A program made the translations under genes and the position numbers. Below are positions 45,264 through 57,244 of a stretch of DNA of 64,000 nucleotides, piece after piece (position 1 is the first letter of the stretch; every line of letters begins with the position of its first letter). The stretch comes from Ephemerocybe angulata (taxonomy: Eukaryota; Basidiomycota; Agaricomycetes; Agaricales; Psathyrellaceae): NCBI GenBank assembly GCA_013368325.1, contig JAACJK010000001.1, positions 2,232,001-2,296,000 on the forward strand, in the 5' to 3' direction. The notes beneath the pieces are model-generated. The model saw only the letters and a program-made list of their open reading frames with translations, was not told the DNA's origin and searched no databases.

Positions 45264-47075
45264 ATGGGTTACCGGAGGCATTTCGTAATAAGTAGGTTCT
45301 GTCCGACCCAGATACTGCCAGTGTCAATAAAAGTACTCACTATCAGGTGTTTCTCCAGACCCTTCACATCCTCTCGACCAGCATCCACAACTAGAACTAG
45401 GGCACACCATGGCCGAATCTGCTTACACGACCCGTACGAGTTCATCAGCGATGACGAGCGTGCGGATGATTCTGATCATGAGATTCAGGAGGACGCCGAC
45501 TACGAGGTGAGCTCATCAGTCGACAGCGAGAAACTGAGCCAGCACTCCGGGAGCAGAGTCTCCGATGGGGATGACATGACTATCTCGGACGCTGTGTCCT
45601 CCTTTCACGAGAAGAAGAACAGGGTATTCAGTCCATTGCCGCGGGCGGGCACGATGAGCTCATATTCATATCACTCCTCTGAGCGGTTCAGGACGCCATC
45701 ACCGTCCAACTACTCGGTGACGCCTTCGGTGCGCGAGAGCATGTACCGCGAGGAGTTCGGACGGGAGATAAATACATACTGCGATGTATACCGGCTGCCA
45801 GCGGATGAGGAGGAGATAGACAGGCTCGGTACGCACTCTATGCTCAGGACCCGCAATCTGACACACACCTTACGAATCGTCGTGATCTTAGAGAAGCAAC
45901 ACAACATGTTCATTGACATCTTTGGAGCAAAGTATCCACCTCCGATGGGAGTGGCTCTTCGTCAAGGACACTACGAGCCAACCAAGAAGGTACTTGAGCA
46001 GCTTGAGCTTGGGTGTGGGAGTGGAGGCTGGTATGTCTCTGTGCGGCGCGACGTCACGATCCTGTTTCACTCAACTTGACCCACAGGATTAAAGACGCCT
46101 GCCGAGACTTTCCGTACTGTGATGCTATTGCGGTAGACCTCGTTCCGTTAAGCGAGTAGGTCTCTTGTAGATTGGTATCTATTAAGACTCGGCTGCACTG
46201 TTCTGACACATTTTCCCGGCCTTTTCAGAGATGATGACTTCCCATCTAATTTGAGGTGGGCCTTCGAGCATGTCCATAATGCGATGGAGTCCCTTATTCG
46301 AGGTTTTCTTTACAGAATGGAGATAGACAACCTGAACAAAGGGATAGAGCACTTCTATGACCAGTTCGACGTCGTACACAGTCGGCTGATTGCTTTCGGG
46401 GTGAGCAGTAGCTACCTTTTACTTTTCTAAGTCCTGACATGAGTATTGCTGTCTCCTTTCTTCCAGATTCGACACTACCACCGCCTCGTCGAGCACGTCG
46501 CTCGAGTCTTGCGTCCCAACGGTCTCATTGAAGCCCAAGAGTACGATTTCCAAACCTACGACAGAGACCATAAAATAATCCCTGCGAACCCCACTGATCC
46601 TCTTCGCACCTACCCCTGGTGGGCCACATTTCTCGCCCACCTCCGCGAGGCTGTCATCGCGGCAGGCGGGGACACCACGGCCGCGACTAACTTGGAGGGT
46701 TGGATACAAGGTCATGACGCGTTCGATAACGTTGTTTATAAAGATGTTTGGCTGCCCGTTATACCAGGGAAATTGGAATTGCAAGCGATATCAAGAAAAC
46801 GTGTACACGAGGATGAAAGACGATATCTTGGTACGCTATTTTGTGTCGAACTTTGCAGTGTCGCATTCTCTCTGACGTCACAATAGGCTTTCCTTCGTTC
46901 ATCGAAGCCTCTGATCATGGGTAATGGCGTCTCAGAGCACCGTTACGAATATCTGGTGCATCACACCGTCCGTGAACTCAACGAATCAAATAGCCCGCAG
47001 TATACTCGCTTGCAATGTGTTTATGCTACAAGACGATCTGGTGTCGTGCTCGATCCGCTTCCTCCTGCCCAATGA
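45264..47075 (+). CDS. class I SAM-dependent methyltransferase (LaeA-like/TAM type), five exons
   Basis: Exons end at 46030, 46155, 46400 and 46830, and resume at 46087, 46229, 46467 and 46887. Introns are 56-73 bp with GT and AG ends. The acidic N-terminus (DPYEFISDDE) is followed by a YREEFGREIN stretch, motif I (LELGCGSGGW), a later acidic strand (AIAVDLVP), FDVVHSRLI and VARVLRPNGLIEAQEY, typical of the family. The ATG at 45409 is out of frame with this, so the start is uncertain; 45264 is the in-frame ATG. At the last junction the canonical splice gives a short end (stop 46924); a frame one base off gives a longer tail to 47075 with YTRLQCVYA, typical of the family. A small indel or unusual splice is likely. 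Confidence 0.75.
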
Positions 47076-47324
47076 AGTCATCAAACGCAGCGACTTATCG
47101 TCGATTCATCTTAAGTACACATAGATCATTTTGCATATCCCCTCTATGCCAGAGTCACATCCAATTCTCTTGTCACTGAATGCCCTGCCATGTATGTTCA
47201 TAGGATTATTCTCGCTGAATATTTATCATTTTCCCGCAGATCTCGGTCTGGTGAGGTCGAGCCGGCCTTCGCCAGCCAAGGTTGGTATAAGACAGGTTGA
47301 GCAACTTCATCACTACACTGACCT
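47076..47324. other. intergenic, no supported gene
   Basis: 3' flank of the methyltransferase gene, up to the start of R-family similarity. Confidence 0.4.
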
Positions 47325-49852
47325 ACAGAATTCTTCGTCGCTCTTGGTCGCGGCAAATAGACGACAATGGTATACTTGGGGCCCCGAGTCTCTCTGTACA
47401 AACTACAAGGCGAGTGCGGGTGCGTGAATTTGACTCGGCGGCAGGATACTCGGGTCCCTTTCCACAGGCCTTAAATAGCGATACGAGAAAGCTGCTTTGT
47501 TCAAGAGTTAAATCGTTCCGAAGCCATCTCGAATCCTGGGTGTTTTCTTTGCCTGACGGCTGGGCGCTAAACGCCTCTAATTCGCCTGAGCGTCCGAATC
47601 CTGTCGGATCTGTCAGAACGGTCCGAAAATCCAGAAATGTAGATACATTCCCAGGGTTCCAACGCCGTTGCGAGCTCTCCTGCCAGAGCGCAACATTGCT
47701 CTCTTCCCATCGTTGCTTGACTGGTTCTAGTACTATCGACCTATTCTGAACTCTGGGAAAGGTAAGGACGAGGATCACCCACAAACTTTGAACGGACGAC
47801 ATACAGTGGAATGAACTTTTCGACGATCTCGCCTCGATGATCTGAGCCTTGGCCAGCGACGATTCTGTACCCTCTCGAGTATTACACGCCCCTCTCAAGG
47901 TGCGTGAGTCTGCAACCTATCACAAGCGCAACTACCCGGCTTACTTCTTTCTGGATGCAGCACGCCGGTGTCGGAAACACACCTATGCCGGGCGAGCACG
48001 AGGTGCAGGGTACGAATTTCCCGTCGGTACGGACCCCATGGCCTCGAGAACCCATCTCAAGACGACACGGCCTCACCACATACTGGAAACAGTCGCATAA
48101 TCGCGTTCGATGCGCTTAATTATAACTGGCTCCTGGAATCGGTCTGCCAATGGGACGCACGAGCCGCAGTGTGGATGGAAGGTATGCCTCGAAGCTTCGC
48201 AAGATTCGCTCATCGAGCTGGATGCAGCACCTCGGATACGAGGGTCGTCTGTCTATATATCTGGGAGTGCGTCAATGCCCTGTCTCGTTTCGATCTTGTC
48301 CAAGGTCTGACCGAATCTCTTCGTAGAGCTTGAACCTCCGACTGCAGACGACGACGGCAGTGAAGAGCGGGTACAGCAGTCATGGGATCCGGAGGCTGAT
48401 ACACATCTGCCTCAGCAATGGTCGGCCCCCGTGGTAGTTCGTCCGGAATGGTCCCATCTGCGTCGTCACCAACTCCTCCTACCTTTACTCTCCAAGTTCG
48501 AGATGTCGAATCAGATCGTCTCCTGGTCCAAATCAAATAAAGCCTCCTCAAAGGCATTCAACCTCACAGAAACAGTCCAATTCCCTGTTCGGCGAGGACG
48601 AGGATCGCGGTTTACGCCTCCAGGACCATGTTTCAGCTCGACGACCACGACCCCTTAGGGTTGGGTTCTCCTCTCGCGTAAACGTGATCTACGTATTCAC
48701 TGACAGGGTGGGTCTGTGTAACTCCTTCCTGCTCTTCTCGTGCACCAGCACCACGATCCCGAGGTGACCTGTGCTGCGGGCGAAGCTAAGGTGCGTGTTC
48801 TTTCTCCTAGTTCTACCGACAGCGCTGTTACTGAAGGGATTATATTGGTGTTGACGCCTTTCGAGAAGTCGAGAAGCATCAGCAAGGAGGACGAGTTCCT
48901 GGCCGTCGTACTTCCCCCATTCCCATCCTGGACTCATAATGAAGCGATGCATGCGTATTCTGGCCTCCGTTGAGCATCAGCAAGATGTACGAATCCAGGT
49001 CCGCATCTCAGGTCAGTCGCTCCCCCTGCCCCAGCCCAGCGCTTATATTGAAGAAAATGTGCCAGTGATCCTCGCCCTCCCCTTCGCGCTTGTCCTGGTG
49101 TTCATCCATCCCTTCCACCTCTACGTCGTCTTGTCCCGCACGGAAATTCTTTTTGTATTGGCTGTTGTTCCATTCTTCGATTTCGTCCACACCGTTCACT
49201 TTTCCTTGAGAATTGTATTGTACTTCTATCAGTTTATCTTGCTGCTTAGGTTGTGGCTAGCTGGCCGACTAGGGACGATTTGGCTAATCGCTCACCGAAG
49301 CGGTGAGTGGGGCCGCTCTCCGCGTTCGCAGCAGGGACACGGAAATGCCAATGGCCTGGAATAGGGCGCTTATCGGTCGGCTTTCTGTCGGACCAGCGTC
49401 TGAATCGTCGGATCTACCGAATATGTCCACATGTTCCCAGGACTTTTGCCTCCGAAGGGTCAGATTTGGTTTGTCTCTACTCCCATCTCCTGGAATTGGC
49501 CATTTGAACTAAGCGAGTCGGCCAGAATCTACGCCTATGTCGCTACGCTTACTCAGGTACGGCTCGAACGAAACTTTCAGACTAAATCGGCTCTCATCGC
49601 ATCATTCCTCCTTCTCCAGGTGCACAGCGCCTCGACATCTCGTTTCTGTCCGTCCAGGCCCGACCAGGACACCCAGCGCTCCTGATACTCGACAGACGTA
49701 GGAGCTGGGTGCGACGCTGTTGAGTGGGCCAGCGAATACGGATTACGAAAATTTGGTGTTGGAGAAGTGAGCTCATGGGTCGGGTAAGTGTTCGCTCTCT
49801 TCCGCTGTTCAATTCTCCTCTCACGTTGTTGCACCCAGTATATCTTATTCAT
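47325..49852 (+). repeat. R-family copy E, inverted, least damaged in one exon
   Basis: It matches copies A, B and D in opposite orientation, with block order kept from the 47325 end. It lacks the four-base insertion of those copies, so an acidic exon (LEPPTADDDGSEERVQQS) stays in frame past that site. A unique stretch of about 260-400 bp (from 48425) replaces part of the R sequence before similarity resumes near 48850. No domain is recognised. Confidence 0.55.
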
Positions 49853-50204
49853 GCCCTGACAGACGCTGGTCTTTCGCCACCCCTCCGTGCCCCGTGCCTT
49901 GCTTCGCTCCTACTCGACGTACGTGAGCAGGGAACCTAGCCTAACCGCCCAGAACGCCTCACACAGCAGCTTCGACACAGGACCTACGTATACGCATATG
50001 ACAAGATGGAGCGCACTTCCGTACTTGTTCATGGATGCCCTTCCGTTGTCGCTTCTGATTCGTGTGGACCCATGCCTCCTAGGGATATAGTGCAAATGCA
50101 TAGACCTCTCCTATATGTCGTATGTAGCCTCAAGAGGCGGCGTCCCATCTGCGACATCGGCTCCTGCTCGAGCCGACACTGTCGGCGAGCCTGTTTTTGC
50201 CCTC
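49853..50204. other. no supported gene
   Basis: A short unique stretch between R copy E and the inverted S copy. Confidence 0.35.
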
Positions 50205-51625
50205 AACTGCCCGGGTGCCGCTGGATGTGCTGACCTAGCCTCGTACGCGAGACATTGTAGTATGTCTCACCATGTGCTGGAAACAGTGCCGAATCGCGTT
50301 CGATGCGCTAATATAGGAACAGGAAATGGGACGCACGGGCCGCACTGCGATAGGTAAGCCTCGAAGATTTCCTTGGTTCGCTTGCACTTACCAATTCTTC
50401 CCTCCTCAGAATGCAGACGTCACTAAAAACACTTCCACTGAGGGAAGAGAAGAGCGTGCCTGGAAAGCCACAGTGTGCACACCTGAAAGCGTGTGAGCCC
50501 TCTGATTCAGGCACAAGTAAGGGTGGGTGCTGCTCTTTATCTCTGTCTTCACAAGTCTCAAATGGTGTAGATGTCCTTCCTCGAGGACGCTATGCGCTAC
50601 GGGGCTCCAGAGGGTGATACGACCTCTGGAGAATGGCTTGTTTCCAGTTCGTTGTGCATCATCAAGCTTGTCCAACAAACGGGGTCCTTTTGAGAAAGGT
50701 AAGGTCACATTTGTCCCTCATACCAATGCTGAACAAAGTTATCCCCCAGGAACTCATTCGACACCTACTTGCGACCCCTGGTCCGGCGAACGCTTCTCAA
50801 CCACGTGTATAAGCTTATGGACGAACGATTCTCACTCGAGGACGGGCTGGGGATGAAAGCCTGAAGTGTGTAGCCTTTCCCCAACGTGATACGGCAGTAC
50901 TGACGAATACAGGCCCATGTTGTACTCGGCAGCGGCCGACCTCATCCACAACATCAAGAGGACCTATCATTCGACCAGCTAGCAAGCACGCATTGTGCAT
51001 GTTTACTCGTCGCTCCTATTCAACTCATTGCTTGGCTCCCGTCTCCACATACCTCCTTTTCCAAAGTCCTTTTCTGCTTTACCGACACAACCGTTGCAAA
51101 AGTCTCATTGTGTGTCATGCAACCCGTGGTTCGCGCAGCTCTGGAGAAAGCTAGGGCAGCTGCGACAGCACCCATTGAGACGTGTTCTGGTCAGGATGCT
51201 AACCGTTGAACGCAGGGTCAGGAACAGAGACAGCTCCCCGAGAACCGATCATCGAAGGGTTCTTCAAAGCCCATAGGTGGTGCATCGAATGTGTTAAGGA
51301 CCCGAAGGATGTTATAAACGGTGCGCTGTTATCTTTTCTCGTCTCGCACCTAGGCTAATGGAGCTACAGAATGTCGGCAACTCTATCGTGCACTTTTTAC
51401 ACTCCCGCGTTATTCTAATCGCGCTAAAGAAATTGGAAGCCCCCCCCCCCCCCGCCTTGACGGAACGTTCGCCTTTCGACTTTTCAAAGGATGAATGTGT
51501 AGGGACGCACAAAATTGCATTCTTCTTCGCTTCTGCGCAGAAGCGAATTGTCTTCCTCAAACGTCTGCCATTTCTTATTCATTCGCGAGATCACTACCAT
51601 GACCCTGCTCATCATCGTTCTAAAG
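50205..51625 (+). pseudogene. decayed multi-exon gene S, right inverted copy
   Basis: Inverted partner of 21835-23320. Exon-like pieces with GGTAAG donors are seen on the plus strand, for example near 50350 and 50698. The frame needed to join them is broken in both copies. In this copy the sequence runs on directly into block U (51630-51920), so it probably keeps the original order. Confidence 0.5.
51440..51453. repeat. C14 homopolymer
   Basis: A run of 14 C. The inverted partner near 22085 has only a short G run, so the tract expanded after duplication or is an assembly artefact. Confidence 0.7.
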
Positions 51626-51629
51626 TTCC

Positions 51630-51920
51630 TCATCGAGAGGCTGCCACAGCTTGGTGACGAGTACGATGACCGGTGCTACTATCCGGCTTTCAAGATGGTG
51701 TTCAGTGCTGTTGCTGTATTTCCTGTTCTCAATGATTCTATTCTCGCTTCCCAGCCCTCTGACATGGACTGTTTCCCGCTTGCTGCAAAACCGTCGAAGC
51801 AGGGAAGCCAACTCACCCCTTCATTCTCCTTTGGGCCCTGTCCCGAGCTATTGGTACGGGCGGTGGTCGATTCGAGATCCTTTACAGGGCTGTCCTACCC
51901 CTGCTTCCCCAGGTGCTAGA
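51630..51920 (+). pseudogene. gene fragment U, right inverted copy
   Basis: Inverted partner of 26690-26970. The plus strand reads YPAFKMVFSAVAVFP-like and FEILYRAVLPLLPQVLESLN-like pieces in different frames, so it is not an intact gene. Confidence 0.45.
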
Positions 51921-53381
51921 GAGCCTCAACCGCTTACCTACCGCATGATCGTTGAGCTTGCCTTGACGTCCCTTTGTGACTCACACATCTCCTTCCTCAT
52001 GTCACTCCTAGCCATTGCCCTTCGTGGAACCTAGGCTAGCACGACAGGGTCTTCGAACGCCGGAACACTGCATCGAAAACCTTGCGCCCGACTTCCTCAA
52101 TCCGACATCGAGCATCGTTTTGCGCGAACTCATGGAAGCCCTCTCCAACTATCTCAGAAAGGACCTACTTTGACGTACCACCAACTACTCTTGAGCCGGC
52201 CAAGCTATCTTTTGAGTCAATCTCCCTGAGCCCCATTGCCAATCTCGCAGTCAAGTCCTTGCCCAAAACAAGTCCCGCAGGCCAGATCCACGCATACAGT
52301 TACCTTGTGAACTATGCGTCGCTGCGAATCCCAAGGCTACCGCAAGACATCGTCGTCATACGATCCTTGAAGATTCGATTCCTCATGCCCTGCAAGTTCG
52401 TTGCATCCCTCATAGAAGGCTCGGTCCAGATGAAGAACTCCACCATTATACCGGGCGACATCCTCATAGATATTCTGAAAGTCAGAGGTTCCATCGAGGA
52501 ACGTCCGTATTGAATGCCTCTTGATCATGACTCAGTTTGGCTGACCCACCTGGTAAAGGTCGAACACGCCGCCGCCCGCATATGCATGCCCTTCCAGTCC
52601 CAGAACCTAGCCTGCCCGTCAATAATCACCCTACAAGGATCGAAGATGACCATCCAGGCACTCGTAGCTATTGAACTGGCGCCATTCAGCTCTAGTGTTT
52701 TATCGTTCAGGTGTTGCATTAAGCACTGCTCCAAGCACGATCCCATCGTGGCGTGCCTCGAGGAGCCCAGGAGAAGGACACGAGGTAATATCTTGTGAAC
52801 ACTGACAAAGAAGATCCTAACGCTAACGTCATAGAAAGCCCACCGTTTCCAACCTCTACATATCCATCTGGTCTCTTCTCAAAGACATTCGACATCCTGA
52901 GGGCGGGGATTAAATGGTGCTCGTCTTTGTTCCCGTCTCTTTGTCATCGACCGGTCATATAGTCGCCGCCCTACCTCACGGTAAGTTTCGCACATCCCTC
53001 TTCCTCTACTGAATATCACACCAGCTTTCACCTGAACTTTATCTCAATGACTCGTACATCTCTCGAATGTAAGTGTTACGGACATACTACATGAGAGCAA
53101 GGCTGAATGACTGTGTTCTAGGGATTGTTATCGCCATTGCTTCGCTCCGCTCCGATGGGCATGGCCCCATCTTGAAAGGTTCGGATATTAAAGACGCTGG
53201 TAATGGGGTTTCACATATACTTTGAGACGTTGTTTGACCTCTCCCTGCCAGTATTTCGAGAAGTAAAGGCCTCCAAACACCGGTTTTCTCCTCGCGGTTC
53301 CGTCGACGAAGCCCTGAGAACCGGTCTTTTGCACCTCGTCAGTCACTTCAGCACTCCCAATCATTCGCTCACCTAACCTCG
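51921..53381 (+). pseudogene. unresolved exon-like stretch
   Basis: Open pieces include 52082-52513 on plus (RIPRLPQDIVVIRSLKIRF) and a later one ending at about 52960. Opposite-strand pieces are also open. A GTAAGT donor (52981) and GTAAGT (53069) with following acceptors could belong to upstream exons of the gene at 53382. Two frames compete, so no model is fixed. Confidence 0.3.
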
Positions 53382-54386
53382 ATGCGAAAGATCTTTGGTC
53401 AACTGGTCGTGGTCAGGGACGCTAACAGACTCAGCGAATATCAAGAGGAAGTTCTGTTATCCGACTTGGGAAATGTGTAGGTTGCAAAAAACTCGATTTC
53501 GACTTGTGTTTAAGCTGTGCTTTTCTCTACCTTCAGCTGGAATGAGATACCGAACGCCGACTCTCCAGATCTTGACCAGCTGATCACGGCTTCGATTAGG
53601 AAGTCGCCCAGGAAACTGGCCTCCTCTCGGACGGTCAAGGGCGCGGCGAAACGATCGCGGGTTCATGACGCCCAAATCAAGCGCTTCCACGAGCTTGTCG
53701 AGTTCATTGACCTTGATGCTCACGGCGCTGCCGCGGAATCGCGTCTCGAGGAGGTATGCCCTAAGCTTACCCACGTTGCAAGCGAATGCTGACCTTCCTC
53801 CAGCTTAAAGAAACACTGCGAGAGCGCTCTGTGTTGGTGAAAAGAATCGAGGAGGCGAAGGCGCATTGGGACTCGACGAAGGGAGTGGCTGTTGCTCAAG
53901 TGCGTCTATCTTCCGTTTTACTTAAGCTGGCTTAAGCTTACTGATGCCCATTTAGATGAAAGCGACGCGGGAATTGATTTTCACGCTTTCAAAGCAGTTC
54001 AACAGCCGTGTCGCTGATGGGGTACGCGTCGCATTCGAAACTGCCGGGGAACCTGATATAAACGTGGAACGCGTTTCATTTGAGGTGGGTCATGTACTCT
54101 AGCAGGATCGCGTACCATCGACTGATAACAGGGCAGCTACTTATCACCAAGCTTTCTGAGCTCGACGATGGCTTCACGGAGGCGAGAACTCAAGAAGTTG
54201 ACAAGAAGAAGGCCATTGCAGAGGTATTTGAAGGGAACCAAGTCCTCTGTTTTGACCGACACTGATGTTCACTTTTAGTTAAAGGACATGATGCTGAAGG
54301 CGTTTGGGACCGAAGAGAAACACTTTTTGGTTCCCAAAGACAGGGACCACGCAGACTGGGCACACCACGACGCTTTGGCTACATAG
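53382..54386 (+). CDS. hypothetical coiled-coil protein, six exons, ~243 aa
   Basis: Exons: 53382-53476, 53537-53753, 53804-53899, 53956-54084, 54137-54223 and 54279-54386. All introns are 50-60 bp with GT and AG ends, and all junctions stay in frame to a stop at 54386. The protein is charged and largely helical, with heptad-like stretches (KRFHELVEFIDLD, LKETLRERSVLVKRIEEA, FTLSKQFNSRV). The frame is open upstream of the chosen ATG, so more exons may precede it. No family is recognised. Confidence 0.55.
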
Positions 54387-55109
54387 GCTGTACCCTACTA
54401 GTTCTACATCTACATATGGCTTTATCGTTCTTATGGAAAGATCCTCCTCTGCGCTCAAATATACCTTTCGTACTCCTTGACGTAGCACAACTTCGTTCTC
54501 TGCCAAAGAACGAGCGCAAGAAATGGCGGGGTGTCCATGGCACGTTGGGACTGCAACTGGCCTGAAAATGGGCGCGGATCGGCTTTCTGTCGGACCAGCG
54601 CCTGAATCGTCGTATCCGCCGAATATGTCTACATAGTCCCAGGATTTCGACTCCGACGAATGGCCGAAATCCGACTTTCCAGCTAGACGTAAGTAGCGAG
54701 GAGAGCAACTTAGAGATCAACGACGAGCTTGGAAAGTGAAGCGCAAGGTTGGGTGTGAGTGAGCTTTAAATTGGCTAGCAGCCGCTTGGGGAGGCTGGGA
54801 TCGCTCCGGATTTGGACCTCACAATCCAGGCGATTAGCCAACGTATGACTTCATGTATAAAAGATTAACGAATGACTAGACAACTAAGAAACGAATGAAG
54901 GTGCGGGTGGGTGGGGCTGAAGAAAGCAGCGTCTTTGATGAGGATCACGACGAGTTGGTTAAGTCGCTCGAAGGTAGTCGACGCTTGAAAGAGGTGAGAG
55001 GCTCGGCTGGATGCTGGGAGCCGAGTTCGCACACTCCTGGCTCCTAGCACACTCCACGCCCATCTCTGGTGCTAATCGGCCACTTGAGGACTAAACAAGC
55101 CATTCAGAA
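54387..55109. other. spacer with a short R fragment
   Basis: 54560-54650 resembles the R block around cggctttctgtcggaccagc, in the orientation of copy E, but is diverged. The rest has no supported gene. Confidence 0.45.
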
Positions 55110-56010
55110 GATACGCGTGTTCCAGGTCCGCATCTCAGGTCAGTCCCTCCCCCTACCCCAACCCAGTCCCGCACGCAAATTCTTTTTGTATTGGTTGTTG
55201 TTCCATTCTTCGATTCGTCCACAGCCGTTCACCTTTCCTTGAGAATTGTATTGTACTTCTATCAGTTTATCTTGCTGCTTAGGTTGTGGCTAGCTGGCCG
55301 ACTAGGAACGATTTGGCTAATCGCTCACCGAAGCGGTGAGTGGGGCCGCTCTCCGCGTTCGCAGCAGGGACACGCAAATGCCAATGGCCTGGAATAGGGC
55401 GCTTATCGGTCGGCTTTCTGTCGGACCAGCGCCTGAATCGTCGGATCACCGAATATGTCCACATGTTCCCAGGATTTTGCCTCCAACGGAATGTCCCAAA
55501 TCTGACATCCGACGGTTTGTCTCTACTCCCATCTCCAGTAATTGGCCATTTGAACTGAGCAAGCCAGCCAGAATCTAACTTAATGTCACGTACGTCGCTA
55601 CACTTACTGTCAGGTACGTCTCGAACAACAATTCCAGTCTAAATCGTCTCTAATCGCATCGTTCTTCCCCGTCCAGGTGCAGGCGCCTCGATATCTCATT
55701 TCTGTCCATCAAGACCCGGCCAGGCCACCCAGCGCGCCTGATACTCGACAAACATAGGAGCTGGGCGCGGTGCTGTTCAGTGGGCCACTGTTGGCCGAAT
55801 AGGGAGGACGAAAGTTTCGTGAGGTAGAACTGAGCTCAAGTGTTATTCTTTCACTCTCTCCAGTCCAATTCTCCTCTCACGTTGTCGCACCCAGTATATC
55901 TTGCACTTCTTCGCCCCTGCTCGACGGGATCCCATCACCGTGAATACCGTCCCTTCTGCGGCTCCTGCATTGAGCCGACTGTGCGCGAGCTCGTTTGTGA
56001 CTACCTACTA
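55110..56010 (+). repeat. R-family copy G, inverted, partial
   Basis: Blocks match copy A from about 9800 back to 8850, in inverted order. It ends in the block around gagctcgtttgtgactac. Confidence 0.55.
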
Positions 56011-56029
56011 CTTTCAAGCTGATCGTAAC

Positions 56030-56150
56030 CCGTAACTGTTGCACTGGCACTATCTATTGTTCATCGTTCAGGCGTTGCTTTAAGCACGGCTCCAAGCACG
56101 ATGCCATCGTGGCGTGCCTCTACATATCCGTCTGGTTTCTCTTCTCAAAG
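56030..56150 (+). repeat. shortened copy of 52680-52870
   Basis: The stretch gttcaggcgttgc through gcacgatgccatcgtggcgtgcctc matches 52708-52760. It then jumps to tacatatccgtctgg, matching 52856 onward. About 95 bp are missing, with cctc present at both ends of the gap. Confidence 0.6.
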
Positions 56151-56153
56151 CGG

Positions 56154-57240
56154 GCCTGTTGATTCCCTCCATCTTCGGATGCGAACTCTCCTTCTCGCCC
56201 TCTCGACGTCGCCCGGAGGGTCCTCCGCGTTGCACCCGTTACCTGGCTTGCAAACCTTGAATATCTCCTTTGCGCTACTTCTCATAGTTCTATAGGCTCG
56301 AGGCTACGCCCGATTGGCGCGGCGACTATAATCCAGATGAGCTCTTCGACGTTCTTCCTGACATATATTTGTACGTACAAGGGCCACCGGAGACAAGGGC
56401 ATGATTAACTCTGAATCCGCCTTGTGCGTATCCAGATTCCTTTTTCTGAATAGAGCCCGTTGCAAAGGTCACTCAAGCCAAGATCAAGAAGAACATGTCC
56501 AAGTTGATATATCGCGTTACGGTCAACTTGGGGCTTGCTAACAGGACGAAGGTACGCAGTTGTTCTCGCTCGACTTCGAGCCCGAGCACCACGAGGTCAT
56601 CCATCGCGATCGCTTGACTGAGAACACTTTCTACAAGGACCGTTATGCCCTCGCAAACACAATCCTCGCAATCCTCGTCGTCGGAAACGCTGAGCTATCC
56701 TTGGCTGCTACCAATGCTGTTGACCTCTACTTGGATCAAGCGAAGAGCACTTGGCGTGACGACTCTCCTCCTCGTCCCTGCCTGACCTTTACAACGACCG
56801 CACGCGCCCACCACCGCCGGCTCCCCCGCACCGAGCACCCCTTGCTCACGTCGTCTCCCACCACGGCTCGTGTCCAACGACGCGAATGAACCCAACACCA
56901 TTCCCATCGCCCATCGCTCGCCTTCGACAGCGCGAACGAGTTATCCGTCACTTCTCGCACGCGTCCAACCAGGCGAACAACCGCGCCAACGTCACCCGCA
57001 ACATTCCTCGCTTACAACCGGCCCCAGCCAATTCCCCACCAACAATTCGCGGGCCCCCACGCCCTTTTCTCCTATTCAACAACGTGGGTGGTCCATTACC
57101 GCCCTCTGCGATTTCTGCTTGCCTCCAACGACGCAGGGAGGAAGTACTTCTTGTAGCCTTATAACTCTTGTAGTAGCTAAATGTCATATACTTTTTTAAA
57201 CCAAATCTTAGCCTTCTCATCCCGCGTCCGAGGTCGAGCT
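56154..57240 (+). pseudogene. gene fragment T, right inverted copy
   Basis: Near-identical inverted partner of 24490-25592. The 109-codon stretch 56560-56889 differs from its partner by one visible residue (LTF versus LTL). It has one 38-bp unit where the left copy has two. Confidence 0.5.
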
Positions 57241-57244
57241 CGCA

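Noticed and set aside
43828..47075. Secondary-metabolite cluster around the LaeA-like methyltransferase
   Set aside because: No synthase, P450 or transporter genes lie nearby. This methyltransferase family is common in fungi outside clusters.
52312..52746. Minus-strand gene opposite 52082-52790
   Set aside because: Pieces are open on both strands and one minus-strand splice is possible, but neither strand gives a complete model. I left it unresolved.
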